Positions 1-12,151 of a stretch of DNA of 64,000 nt are shown here, piece after piece. Origin of the DNA: Tetrahymena thermophila SB210 (taxonomy: Eukaryota > Ciliophora > Oligohymenophorea > Hymenostomatida > Tetrahymenidae); NCBI RefSeq assembly GCF_000189635.1, contig NW_002476075.1, positions 87,352 to 151,351 of the forward strand. The letters run 5' to 3'. Within the stretch, counting starts at the first letter, position 1, and every line of letters starts with the position of its first letter. The translations under genes and the position numbers were made by a program. The notes under the pieces were generated by a model. That model saw nothing but the letters and a program-made list of their open reading frames with translations, was not told the origin of the DNA and ran no database searches.

Positions 1-179
1 TTTTTCAATTTACACTTTCTAATGTGAAAAATCTATGAAATTGTTAATTTTTTTAATGATTCAAATGCCTAAATTTATGTTTTATTAATCAAAAATTTAC
101 AAATTTTTGTTTTCATGAGTCTTACTTATTAAAAAATTGGAGGAAATTTATTTAAAAATAAATTAATTAATTTTGACTT

Positions 180-3100
180 ATGGAATCATCAAATTTTAAA
201 TTATATTTTTTCATATATGCTAAATTATTCTAAATTATAGGATTTCTCAGATGTGACCTTTTCTATTTGATTGACACATGCCTTACAATCCCATATGAAG
301 TATTATTATAAATTTTGTATAAATTTGTATTAATGTAACTTTGTAACAAAGGTTGAATAGTTAGACACGATAAAAGTCATAAAACAATTTTTTTTTACTT
401 TTCTTGAATTTTCTAAAAAGTGGCTCAAAATCCTTCCTTCAGCATTTCGAAATGTATCAAATTTCTATTATTAATATGATTTTATTTAATAAAATTGATA
501 TAAAATTCAGAGTTAAGGGAGTTTTCATCTTGATCCAGAAAGCTAATATAAAAGTCATGATGTAGCACTTTTGAATTCAGGTTTTGAAATATGTTTACTG
601 CTTAAAGGTAACTTAAGAAAACAATTTTATTTTAAAAAGAAAATATAAAGTCAATATTTTATAGTATAATTTTTTTAAAATGTCAATAAAAAGTATTATT
701 TACAATAACTGTCTTTTCAATGAAAAGGTTTGTTTGGATTCGATGATCGATGTTTAAAGCTTTATTAGAATCACATTGATGAAATTTATTGTCAAGAATT
801 TATTCAAGATTTTATTATCGATAATGGAATTTATAGTGTGGCTGATGTTCTAGCTTACACAGATAACACTCAACAGTATAAAAAATTGAAATTTTTATTA
901 CAATTATTTTTTTGTTTTAACCTGATTTTAAAATATTAAAATTATGACTAAATTAGTTACTTTCATTTAAATATTTATTTATTATCAATTTCATTATTGA
1001 AAAATTTAGGAAAGGACCTGGTAGGAGGATTTAATTAGAAATAATATGGCCTTTACTTCGTTCTATTATGCTTATTTTTCGCTAAATGTCACCTTAAGGT
1101 TATATGAGATAGCTAAAATCTTTTGCTAAAAACACTATTAACTATTTGGAGGATTTATTTGAAGATCAATAATACGTAGATTTATTTAGACAAAGTGAAG
1201 ACCACAGCAAATTTTTAAGGGAGCTATAGAAACTTTTTAAAACAGTAATTAAAGGTAGCAAATTAATTTTATACATTTTGTTTACTTTTACTGTTTACAA
1301 ATTTTTTAATCAAATATTTAGATGAAAAATTCCCATAATTCCTTAATTTCGACAATTAGATCTCAAGATAGCAAACTACATAAAGGGAATCACTATTTTT
1401 CTAGCCAAATAATGAGTCTAAATATAGATCTATATCAAGTTTATCAATGTAAAATTTTATACATGAATATAAATCCCATAATTTATCAATAAAAACTAAT
1501 TTTATATCTATTCCAATTTTTATTTAATTTATTTTTTATTTTTATATACTTTCAATATGTTAGATTCCTATATTATTTTTGGAATATTTACTAATAATTA
1601 GGGTGTGTAATGATAATGTAGAGCATGATGATAATCCTTTTTACAAGCAGTAAAAATCCAGATTATAGTCTAGATATTATGATGATGAAAATAGAAAGTA
1701 TTTTAATGAGTTATACAACTAAACCTAATAAGATCTTCATTTATAAAATAAACTAAACGAATCTTAAGAAATAGATAATGTTCGGGAGTTTTTCGAAGAA
1801 TAATTAGCTAAACCTAATATTGTAATTCATTAGAAAGACTAATCATAAAATTAATAAAATACCAAAAATATTTAAAACGGATAAGATAAGTTAGATACTC
1901 ATAATTATAACAGTTAATTTGTTTACGAACCTTCATAGGATTAATAGTAAATAAAATAGTTGAATGATAATTAATTAGGATAAAAATAACCAAATTAGTT
2001 AAGAAAATGTTCAGAAGAAATATTGAATACTTAAAACAATCATAAAATACAAGTTTAAAATAAACAAGAACAAAATAATAGTATTGGAGAATGTGATTAA
2101 TCAGATTAGATGTTATTAAACTAAAAAAAGGATATTAAGTAATCTACATTCAGAAAAGACACTTATCCAAAAATAACAATACATATAGAAGATCCTAATC
2201 ATTCAGCTGCAAATACTACTGGAGATGATACAAAGTAAGATTATGCTATCAGTAAATAATATAATGAAGAGGTTGTAGATATAACATAGATTAAGAAATA
2301 ATAAGTCAATTAAATACCAAGTTAATCTCAAAGTTTTCTTTAAAGATAAAATCAGTTTAAATTTGAAAAAAAGGATGAGTCAATATCTAAACCTGTCTTT
2401 TATGCTTAATAACTAGAATAAAAAAATTAAGATATTGAAAATTAGAAAATAATATAAAATGCTGCCTAGTTAATAATGGTTGAGTAAGAGCCATTGTAAA
2501 AATAAGTTTTTAGCCCATATGAAAAAATAAAAGAGTATTAAGAAGTAGAAGAAGGATAAAGTCTACAACACTAGCTTTTAAGTGAATTTAAAAATATAAA
2601 AAAAGAAGAATAGAAAAATTAAATTAATTCAGCTGAAGCAATCAGTGCAAATAAATGGTAATCACAGCTAAGTGATGGAATCGAAAATAAACTAGAATTT
2701 ATGGCTAGTGAAATATAGCTTCTTAAAAACTTAGTATTATAGCTATCTGATTAAAAAATTTAATCTTCATAAAAATCTCTTGAAAATCCAAATACTTTAT
2801 AAATTAATAACAATAATTTGTAATTGAATGAAAAAAATGCTAATTAAGAGTTGCAAAATAAATTATTAAGTAGTAAAAAAGCTGAAAATTTTTAAAGTAA
2901 TTCTGGTTTTAAGGAAACTTAAAATACTTAGCAAATTGCATTAAGTAATAAAATCAGCACTCCTTAATAGTAAGTAGATTTTATGAAAAACTAAATTGTC
3001 AATCCTTTTAACCCTAGCATCACTAATGAATAATAAGAAGAAATATAAACCTAAAAGAGCTTGAATTAAGGTTTAGATGTTTTAGGTAACTAAAATAAAA

Positions 3101-3768
3101 TATAGATGAGAAATGAAGTGAAAAGTGAAATTACTTAGGAATATTTGAAGATTTTAGAATCTGACTAAAAGAAATAACTTTCTGAAGAGATTAAGTCGTA
3201 TTTAAAGCAATAGTAGGTTGATTAATATTATTTCCCATATAAAAGTGAAAAAAAATAAGAAAGACATTCATTTACTAGTGGTGTTAAATAGTTTGAATCT
3301 GATAATTAACAAAACAACACTAATTTAAGCTTTCAAAAAATGTTAGATAAAATATGCTTAGAAGGAAATACTAACATTTTAAATTAAAGTGAGATCATTA
3401 TAAAAGAGGCTTGGAACAATTAATTACTTTTAAAAGAATTTGAGTTGCTTTGCTAAATTGAGTTTTATCTAAAAGAATCTAATATTTTAGATTCTTTAAA
3501 GTTAATAAGGTGGAGAAAGAAATTAATTTAGCTTTAAGATCTTGTAGGCTATGAGGTAACAAACTTACTCTTGGAAAAAACTAAACACAAAAAAGGTATT
3601 TAATATATTAAATAAATAAAAATCATATTCATTTTAATAAAGCAAATATATTTATTTTTTTTAAATTTAAAAAAAGAATTTAGTTTGTAGGACCTGCTTT
3701 TTGCTAATGTCAGCTATCTAAAAAAAAATTAATCGTTTTTGAAAAATTCTGTATTAAAAATGGATTGA
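180..3768 (+). CDS. Gln/Asn-rich multi-exon protein of unknown function
   Basis: I do not recognise this gene. With table 6 and GT..AG introns in phase, exons run 180-299, 352-453, 511-607, 728-875, 1010-1254, 1322-1448 and 1602-3595, for about 1,000 residues. ATG at 180 follows an in-frame TGA (174-176). The first ~270 residues are an ordinary globular-looking, helix-rich segment (for example FDDRCLKLYQNHIDEIY and INYLEDLFEDQQYVDLFRQ). From about residue 290 the protein becomes low-complexity and rich in Gln, Asn, Lys and Glu, with many TAA/TAG Gln codons. The last ~60 residues before 3595 look helical again (EFYLKESNILDSLKLIRW). The 3' end is uncertain: without splicing the frame stops at TGA 3766-3768, but a plausible intron (3596-3690, gtattt..gtag) would shift the frame and move the end. 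The reading frame is well supported; the start and last exon are less so. Confidence 0.7.
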
Positions 3769-4438
3769 TAGACTTATTGAATAAAGTAAAAATAAATTTA
3801 TTCAAAGAAAATAATAAATTAAATAATTTTAACAAATTAATTATTTCTAAATAATATACTTAAAAAATAATTATTCAATACTATCTTCTAAAATATATTT
3901 TTCCTCTAATTCCTTTTATCCAGAAAAACAGATTCTTTAATCTTTGTAAATTCTTCTTTCTTAAAATTTTTTCAAAATTATACAGATATTTGATTTTTAT
4001 TCCTTTTATTAAAAAATTTTAAATTATTTATTTTCTAAATATTAGTACGCTGTGCTATCTTAATTCCTATATCATTCCCTTAGTAAAAGGGTTAAATTAT
4101 TATTTTTATTTTTTAATTCATTTTGATAAAATACCAGATTGTTTCTGTATTTTGATTCTACATATGGATAACCTTTTAATCATTATAAATATTAATAATC
4201 AGTAAATATTTTTGAACATTAAATTTTAAGGGAAATTTTAGCTACTAAAAATTGTGATAATATTAATTTTTATATAAAGATTGTTTATAAATATAAATAA
4301 ATTATTAATATAAAGTTAAATACAAATATAAAAATTAATATATATTTTATTGTGTCGTCTTTGCTTATTTAAAAGTAATTTATTATCTGATTAGTTCTAT
4401 TTATTTTCTATAAAATTATTATTAAGATTTTTTTAAAA
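3769..4438. other. AT-rich convergent intergenic region
   Basis: This lies between the 3' end of the Gln/Asn-rich gene (+) and the 3' end of the CHIP-like gene (-). It may contain a last exon of the former if the intron at 3596-3690 is real. Otherwise only AT-rich sequence with short homopolymer runs is visible. Confidence 0.5.
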
Positions 4439-5917
4439 TCAAAACTCGATTTTTTCAATTGAATTTTGATCTAAATAATGCTCATAAGCCCAAGGTTCAC
4501 TGTTAATAAAAATATAAGTTAATGTAAAGATAATAATATATGTATAGTAATTACTTTTGCAAAAACTCAGAAACAACTTTCTTTAGACTCAAATTTGAGA
4601 TTAATGGTATGTTCCTGTTAATAGGCTTTCGAGCTATAGGATCAATATCACCATTTAACTTAAAATGCTCAAGCAAGGCCTATCTTTCATAAGAAAACCC
4701 ATATTAAGTAATAACAGGATCTTCATACAAATTCTTTTGATTAATTTTAGAAAATTAGAGCTTTTAATTGGTTATAAAAAAAGGAAGCTACCATAGTAAT
4801 AGGGCAACATAAATGATCTGGAACTTCGTTTTTAATTTTTTTAGCATTCTTTTGATAACATTCTTCTGCCTATTATATTTATTTGATAATTTATAAATAA
4901 ATAACAACTTTTTATTATTAATTTTTACTTTTTGGATTATTTCATTTGCTTACTTTTGATTCATGTTCTACTAATTTAACAAAGTCTATTTAGTTAATGT
5001 AATATTTTTTTAAATAAAATATTATTTTTGATTTATAATTTGAGCTTTTAAAGCTATATCAATTAATATTAGCTAAAATTGTTTTTAAAAATTTTAACTA
5101 ACTAAAATTCTAAGTTCTGCTAAGAAATTATTAATATATTTATTTTTAAACTTTATTAGAATTATTAAAAATCTCCTATAATTCTAGAACGTATCTAAAA
5201 AATAAGAAGCTTAATTGGAAGATATTTAGAATTCAATTACAAATTTAGAAATACTTTTAAATAGTCAATTTCTTTCTTGATGTTTTCCTATTCTATTTCA
5301 ATATTTTTAAAATATAGAAGTTTCTTTGCACGAAGAATGTACTTATTCAAATCCTTCTCAAAAACTTATTTGTTTTGCCCAGCACATAAAGTTAAAGCTA
5401 AATACAATAAATAATTAACTAATTATCTAAATTTATTGAAATATATATTACCTTTAGTCATATCCTATATGGCTTTATTGATTTGTTTAATTCCTTTTTC
5501 ACTTTTTCCCATTTACGCTAATATTTATCCACTAATTAAATGTGCCTTAATGTTATTATTATCTAATTCAATAGCTTTTTATGCATCTTAATAAGCCTTT
5601 ATAAAAATGATTAGGTATATCTTTTAATCCAATTTCTAAATGCATTATTAAGTTATTTACTTCTTAATATTATAATAACTATTTGTAGGCTCTTGCCCTA
5701 TTTGAAAACAAAATTGAATTCTGACTATCACAAATCTATTTATAATAAAAAATGTATTGTTTAAAATGAAAAATTTGATAAATATTGCTCAAAATAGCAA
5801 ATATAATTTATATACAATAGCTGAACTATAATGCTATAGAGCTGATTTATAATCGCTCTTTAGAAACGCATCGTTACCTAATTCCTTAAACTTCTATGAT
5901 TGAGCAATAGCACTCAT
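4439..5917 (-). CDS. CHIP: CHIP/STUB1-like TPR and U-box E3 ubiquitin ligase
   Basis: Likely co-chaperone ubiquitin ligase: in the CHIP family the TPR domain binds Hsp70/Hsp90 tails and the U-box recruits E2 enzymes to ubiquitinate clients in the cytosol. Read on the minus strand with table 6, exons are 5816-5917, 5661-5735, 5452-5596, 5255-5397, 5152-5194, 5099-5119 (a tentative 21-nt microexon), 4929-5053, 4792-4869, 4555-4733 and 4439-4499; all phases agree and give 323 aa, close to the family's usual ~300. TPR motifs are clear at residues ~6-110 (FKELGNDAFLKSDYKSALQ; NRARAYKQLLQYQEAY followed by DAQKAIELDNNNIKAH). A Gln/Lys-rich helical middle follows. The U-box is at ~235-305 (VPDHLCCPITM, EDPVITQYGFSYERQALLEH, DPIARKPI), and the tail NEPWAYEHYLD resembles the end of animal CHIP. 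ATG at 5915-5917 starts directly with the first TPR. The middle exon borders (5099-5194) are the weak point. Confidence 0.87.
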
Positions 5918-7032
5918 TTTGTACTCTTAACTAAATTTAATTAAATTGCTTTTTATATATATTGTATGGCAAAATATTTTCTTTATTTTTTAACTAATTG
6001 AAAATTTAAATAGGAATTTTTAATATACACAAAAATTATTTGTTAAATAATTTATTATTTCTGTCTGAAAATATCTGATTATTTAAAGTTAATTAATAGA
6101 ATAAATAAAGAATAATTCTTTACAAATTCTTAAATGATAGGAGACCTATGGCTTTAAATTGAAAATTTTATTATTTAATAAAAGAGCTAAAATAAAAGCA
6201 TAAAAAAGGCTTTTTAGAAATACTACATTTTTAATTTTTATAATATTATTTCTACACCTCTTTTTAAATATAATATAATAAATAAGTTAATTTGAGTTTT
6301 TACAAAGAATAAATTTATTACTTTTTTTTAAAATTATTTTGAATATTACAATAATATAACAAAATACAAAAACTCATACCAGAAATCAATTAAATTTTTG
6401 ATAAATTTAATTTAAAGCTATATTTTATAGGTAAATTAATATTTTTATTTTGTTAATATGAGCTAAATCATGAATTAATGATGTTATTATTTACTGAATA
6501 AATAAATAAATTCATTTAATTACTAAAATTTTTTATTTCTATTTTTTTGCAAATTGAAGAAAAAATGAAAAATTTAATTTTATCTCAAATTAATTTAAAC
6601 AATTATTTATAAGAAACATATACTAGTTTGGTTTAGATATATTAGATAGAATTCATTTTATAATTTCCTTTCTCACATACACAAAAACCAAAGCTTTAGG
6701 TTTTATCTAAACTATATTTATAAACTAACATTATTGTTTATACATTAATTTATTTATTTATATTTAAGTTAAGGTTTAATAATAGTTAATTACTGGTAGG
6801 AAGTGATTAGTCAAATTATTTGTTTATGTTAAAAATGCTTTTAAAATATTTATATTAATAATGTAAAATAAAGGTGAATTTTTAAAGTTTAGCTTGGCCC
6901 TTAATTTTCTAATAAAAAATCTTTAATTACATCTAATAATTTTTATAAACTAAAAGGAATTACTGAGATTCAAAATTAGCATTGTAAGCATAATTAAAAT
7001 TATTAATAACAACAACACAGCTTATTAATTTT
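5918..7032. other. Intergenic region between divergent CHIP-like gene and HK1
   Basis: About 1.1 kb of AT-rich DNA between two genes transcribed away from each other, so it should hold both promoters. Homopolymer runs and weak A/T palindromes are visible, but no convincing gene, tRNA or defined motif. The HK1 frame opens just after a TGA at 6964-6966. Confidence 0.6.
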
Positions 7033-10000
7033 ATGGGACTATTCGGGTAATGTATTTCTAGTATGCTTAAATCTAATGCAATATTCTAATTAAAAATGGT
7101 GCAGTACATTCAAAGGTACTTCTTATTTCTCCTATATCTCTTAAACGGCTCTTATTTATTATGTATAATCTTAAAAAACAAAGATTAATATAGTTCTAAT
7201 TAAGTTATTGTGATTCTAATTATGACTCCTATTATTATTATAGTTGCGTTTTTAAATGATTTTATTAATATCAGAAAGAAATCAAAGCATATATTATCAT
7301 TTCTTTTAATAGGGCTTTCACTCGAATACTATCTTTAAGCATTTCAAGAAAATGATTCATACTCTTTATCTTCATTTTAATTCAGTTATTTTATAATTAC
7401 AATTATTAAGGAGCATTATTTGATCTAAAACTCTAATCTACAAATATTGTAAATTATGTTCGTGATACTGTATATGACTTCCAGAATTTTTATCAGTTAA
7501 ATTAGAGATCAAAGTATTTTTTGTAAAATTATGATATGCATTTTCACTCCTTTTATAGGCTTTCAAAGGTAAATTCTAAATACAAATGAATAAATTTAGG
7601 TAGGAGGAGAGTAAATTAGAAAATAGTAATCAAATAGCAATATATAAAATTTTACTCCGCTCAAAAATAGTGAGAAATAAAATATTAGTAGAAAATAAGC
7701 TTAAAAATTAAAAAATAAAATAACAATCAACACTTCTACTTACAGAAACTAGAATTAAGTGGATTTATCTTTTAATAAATATCTTTCAACTTATATGGTA
7801 CACTAAGATGAAACAAAAAATAAAGAGATTGATTTTGAAGGTTTAGTATTGGCTTAGTCTATTCTTTAAAGCTTACAAACAGGAATTATTATGATTAATA
7901 ATGAATTTAAAATAGAATTCTGTAATTAAGAAATGAAGAAGTTTTTTTAAGTTTAAGACAAGCAAACTATTTTAGAAAATTTAATGGAAATTAAGTTGAA
8001 AGGATAAGAAAATATACAAAATTAAACTCATTTTAGCAGCAACAAACATTTCATACATTCAAATAGTTATTAAGATCTTCGTCAAAATAATAAAGATAGT
8101 GCAAGTAGTATATAAAATAATAATAATGAGCAATCCTAATTTAAAAAGAAATATGGGACAGTTTCTTCATATAGCACTACTAGCTAAATCAGAAAGATAT
8201 CAGTTGAAAAAAAAGGAAGATTAAGCCTTCATAAATATCCGAATAGAAATACTTTGACACAGAATCCTACAAAAGATAATCAAAATAAATAAGTAATAAT
8301 TGATATTTAAAGTATTAATAGAAAAAAAGATTACAGTCTCAGTTAAAATAATTCTCTTAATTTCAAATAAATCGAAGAAAGACCAAGTTTAGAAAAAAAT
8401 TAGTATAGTAATTGCAAAAACATAGAAAGTGCTTAAGATGATTTAATTATCAGTTTTTCTAATTTATCTCAAATGGGTTTAAAACAAGGTAGGTTTTAAG
8501 AATTTTAAAATGCAATTTAAAGCAATGAATTCTAAACGAAGGTAGATAATGGAAATTCTGATAAAAGTAACTCAAATGTGACTGAATATAATTTTAAAAA
8601 ATGCATCATTCCTCAAAAGGTTTTGTAAATATTTGAATAAGAAGATGTTTATATGTATGATCTTATCAAAGTTATATTTGAGCAGTAAGATAGAGCTTAT
8701 TTTAATAATTGTTACAGCTAAAACGATCTACAAGAAAATTTTAATAGATTTGACTCCTAAGATTTTAAAAACAAGACTGAAAATTTTTTAAAAAATAATA
8801 AAACCAACAACCTAAACTAAAACCAAAACCCAAAGTAAACAACTGATTTATAAAATCATAGATGTATCTCTTATTATATAGATAAAAATAGCTTGATTGT
8901 GAACTTAAAATAGAGCTATTAATATGAAGTCAAATATATCCAAATCAGAATTGGTTTTTACATTCACAAATAAAATTTTGAATGGAATACATAAAGCTTT
9001 GTTATAATTGAAGTATTAGAATTAGATTAGCTCACCCTAAATTTGTAAGAAAAAGAAATCTCTGATTACAAAAATAGGATGCTGGCTTCTGTTTCTCATG
9101 AACTAAGAACTCCTCTTAACTGTTCTATTCAGATGCTAAATATGCTTTTCGATAAATTTAATTAACACAGCTCAACTTATAGCAATCAAGAAATAACTGA
9201 GATCAATTAGAGTCTTGTTAAACCAGCACTTATTTCTAATCAGCTATTAATAAATATTATAAATGATATTTTGGATTATGCTTAAATTAATGCAGGATAT
9301 TTTAAATTGGTATTTGCTTTATTTTCTCTGTTTGAAGTAGTCACTGAATGTGCTGAACTTATGAATTTTTAAGCTGCTTAAAAAGGACTCTCTTTTGAGC
9401 TTTATTTCGATTCAAACTTACCTGAATACATCAATTCGGATTAAAATCGCATCAAATAGGTTCTATTGAATTTATTAAGCAATTCTCTTAAATTTACTGA
9501 TAAAGGATATATTGAGATTAGGGTGACTTCTCTCAATTCAAATTTAATAAAAATTGATGTAAAAGACACTGGATGTGGTATCCCTTAGGATAATCTAAAT
9601 AAGATTTTTGAAAGCTTTGGAAACAAATAACATTCTAAGTTCTTAAATACCCAAGGAGCGGGGCTAGGCTTAAGTGTTGCAAATAACTTGGCAATGGGTT
9701 TAGGTGGAAATAGAAAAATAGAAGTCAAGTCAAAAGTTAATGAAGGAACATGCTTCTCATTTTTTATACTTAACAGAGATTCCAATAAACAAGGTTGTGA
9801 AATAAAATTGAAAGATGTCTTTAACAGGAGGTTAGTAAAATGGGAATCAATAAACGAAAATACACTTTTAAAAGCAATGTCATTTAATAATTAAAAGAAT
9901 TTTTAATAATAGTAAATAGTAATTAGAAACAATATAACGAATAGTCTAAAAAATTAATCTAAAACAGACAATTTAGATAGAACTTCTAGTCTCAGTAGCA

Positions 10001-11385
10001 TTAAAATAAGGAGTAGTGTTAATTATGTTAATTCGGATTTGTAATAAGAGTTTATTTCTTTTTCTATGAGACCTAGTTAGATTATATACAGTTCTAATGA
10101 ATCACCTAAAAATAGAGTTCTACCTTCATTTTTAGGTTTTCCACAAGGTTTTTCTAATTTGAATAACGACTTAAGCTCTCCTGTAAATAAGCCTAATAAT
10201 TTCAACTAGGCAATTTTTAAAAATATAAGGACCTAAGAGAGCTTTACTCAATAAATTTCATTACATAACTCAAGCAATAACAATAACAGCAACTAATTAT
10301 AATAATAGTAGTAATAATAATAATAGCAACAACAACCACAATTACAATAATAAAATATTTTATTTGTGTAATAGTAATAACCATCATTATTTTAATTGAT
10401 AAATTAAAAAACGAAACCTCATAAAAAAATGAATAAAACTCTAAGCATAAATGAAAATCAATATACATTTGAGCAATCTGAAACTAGTGAAAATCAAATA
10501 ACTTAGCAATCAATTTATTAGTACCAAGCACCTAATAAAAGTATAGACGCGAATACTCGAATGATTACTGAGTCATGCTAAATTATAGAAGATTAGTAAA
10601 TAAATAAAAATGAAATTTAAGATTAGATCATTTTTAAAGCAAGTAAGAGCTAAAATTTTGATTAAATCGAAAGCTTGTAAACAGATGATTAATTTTATTT
10701 AACAAACCAGAATTTAAATCCTCTAACAATTAACGATGATTTTACTTAATAAGACAAATTATAAAATGGTCATATGAGTGATAGCAGCACATAATTAGAT
10801 AATAAGAAAATATCTTTATAGATGGTAAAAGACATTATAAGTAAAAGAGATATACATAACTCGAGAGATGAAAAGTTAAAGTAAAATACAAGTCTACAAA
10901 AGCATATAAACAAGCAAAATAATCCAAATATCAAACCTGATATTGCAACTTAAATAAAGTCGATTTAGTGGAAATGTGAATGTCCTAAAATCTTAGCTGT
11001 AGATGATAATGATTTCAATTTATATACAATATAAATTAGACTATAACAGTATGCTATCCGCATAGATAAAGCTTCATCAGGTTAAATAGCAATCGATAAG
11101 TGCAAATAGATGTATATATAAAATAATTGTTGTTAAAAGTATGCCGCTATACTCATGGATATTGATATGCCAATTAAAGATGGACACTAAACTACATAAG
11201 AAATTATTGAGTTTTATAATTCCTATAATTTAAAAATTCCAATGATTTCTGCATGCTCGGCTTATGTTTAAGAAAGTGAAAAAAAAAAAGCTCTATAATC
11301 TGGGATGTAATTTTACATAACAAAACCAATTTAAACTAGCTAGTTAGAGTAGTTTTTAGAGAAAGCATTTTCAGATTATTTTTGA
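7033..11385 (+). CDS. Membrane hybrid histidine kinase HK1
   Basis: A sensor kinase that should autophosphorylate on His and pass phosphate to its own receiver Asp. One uninterrupted table-6 frame of 1,450 aa, no introns. About six hydrophobic helices occupy residues ~25-185 (YFLFLLYLLNGSYLLCIIL, VIVILIMTPIIIIVAFL and others) with E98 and R151 conserved across the six paralogues. A PAS-like segment lies around G284 (TGIIMINNEFKIEFCN). The motif KKCIIPQKVLQIF is at ~522-534. HisKA has SHELRTPLNCS with H689; the N-box spans ~803-822; G1 starts at D845 (DTGCGIP) and G2 at G875 (GAGLGLS). A ~400-residue Gln/Asn-rich linker contains a Gln tract coded by mixed TAA, TAG and CAA. The receiver has D1324/D1325, phospho-acceptor D1376 (MDIDMP) and K1431. 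C1315/C1317 and C1366/C1367 belong to a Cys signature shared by all six. An alternative start is ATG 7096 (aaaaATGg), still ahead of the first helix. Confidence 0.95.
10270..10329 (+). repeat. Mixed-codon polyglutamine tract inside HK1
   Basis: A run of CAA, TAA and TAG codons in the HK1 linker encodes an almost uninterrupted Gln stretch. Under the standard code it would be a cluster of stops. Mixed codon use makes it less repetitive at DNA level than at protein level. It sits between the kinase and receiver domains, where it probably acts as a flexible spacer. Confidence 0.8.
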
Positions 11386-12151
11386 TATTATTTAATTTTA
11401 AGAAATAATCATCAAATTTAATTTGCTAAATAAACATTTCCTTTTTATTAGAAAAACTCAAAATTATTTATTCAACTACACTTAAATATTGTAAACTCTT
11501 TGTATTATGAATTGAATAAAAATACTTTTGAAACATGTTTAATTTAATAAAAACTATTTTGTTTTATAAAATAAATAATATTGCTTATAATAAATTTCTT
11601 AAATAAATATTGATTTAATTAATTTCATATTTAAAATATTTTTTAGTGTTAGGATATGATATATCATTCAGATATTAGAAAATATATAAGAACTTATTTA
11701 ATTTTTGATTTTAATTTTTAGATTTAATTTTATAATTACAATAAGAATCAAACAAAATACTATTTTTAAAATAATTGGTTTATTTGTTAAACAAATTGTT
11801 TCAGGTTAATATGACAATGAAAATTTTAATTATTTGTATTTTTTTCTATTAATATTTGGATTTAAATTAAAAAGTTTAATTTTATAAATATTTGGTTTTT
11901 TCTCAAACAGCAAATTAAAAATATAATAATAAAGCAATAAATCTTTTAAAAATATTGTGTTTATACTTTAGTTACAAGGAAAAATATGTTAATTTATATT
12001 ATTATCATCATCATCAATTTATAACTAACTTAATTAAATAGTAAATTAATTATATTTTATTTTGTTAAGAAATATATTAATAACTCTGCTCTTAAGGAAA
12101 GGATAATCAAGAAAAAAGCTGTTTTATCTGCCTATATATTAATAAAATTAA
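11386..12151. other. Intergenic region HK1-HK2
   Basis: About 770 bp of AT-rich DNA between two genes in the same direction. It holds HK1 3' sequence, the HK2 promoter and the conserved non-coding block at 11691-11760, listed separately. A TCA microsatellite (attatcatcatcatc) lies near 12001-12015. No gene is seen. Confidence 0.6.
11691..11760. repeat. Conserved ~70-bp non-coding block, copy 1 (upstream of HK2)
   Basis: This block begins aacttatttaatttttgat and ends in ataagaatcaaacaaa. A closely matching copy lies at 23830-23899 upstream of HK4, differing by only a few substitutions and small indels. It is outside any reading frame, about 390 bp before the HK2 start. It could be a shared upstream element or a relic of duplication of the kinase pair. 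Confidence 0.7.

Noticed and set aside
6620-6720. Weak inverted repeat around ggtttagatat and tatctaaac
   Set aside because: The arms are imperfect and A/T palindromes are common in this DNA; not supportable as a terminator or mobile-element end.
7570-7620. Possible mini-intron (gtaaattc..tttag) in HK1
   Set aside because: The frame stays open straight through it, and at ~31 nt it would be shorter than the other introns seen here, so HK1 is taken as intronless.
9585-9785. Minus-strand ORF over the HK1 ATPase domain
   Set aside because: It is antisense to the G1-G2 region of HK1, whose plus-strand frame is clearly a kinase.
10244-10468. Minus-strand ORF rich in Ile and Val
   Set aside because: It is the antisense shadow of the Gln/Asn tract in the HK1 linker.
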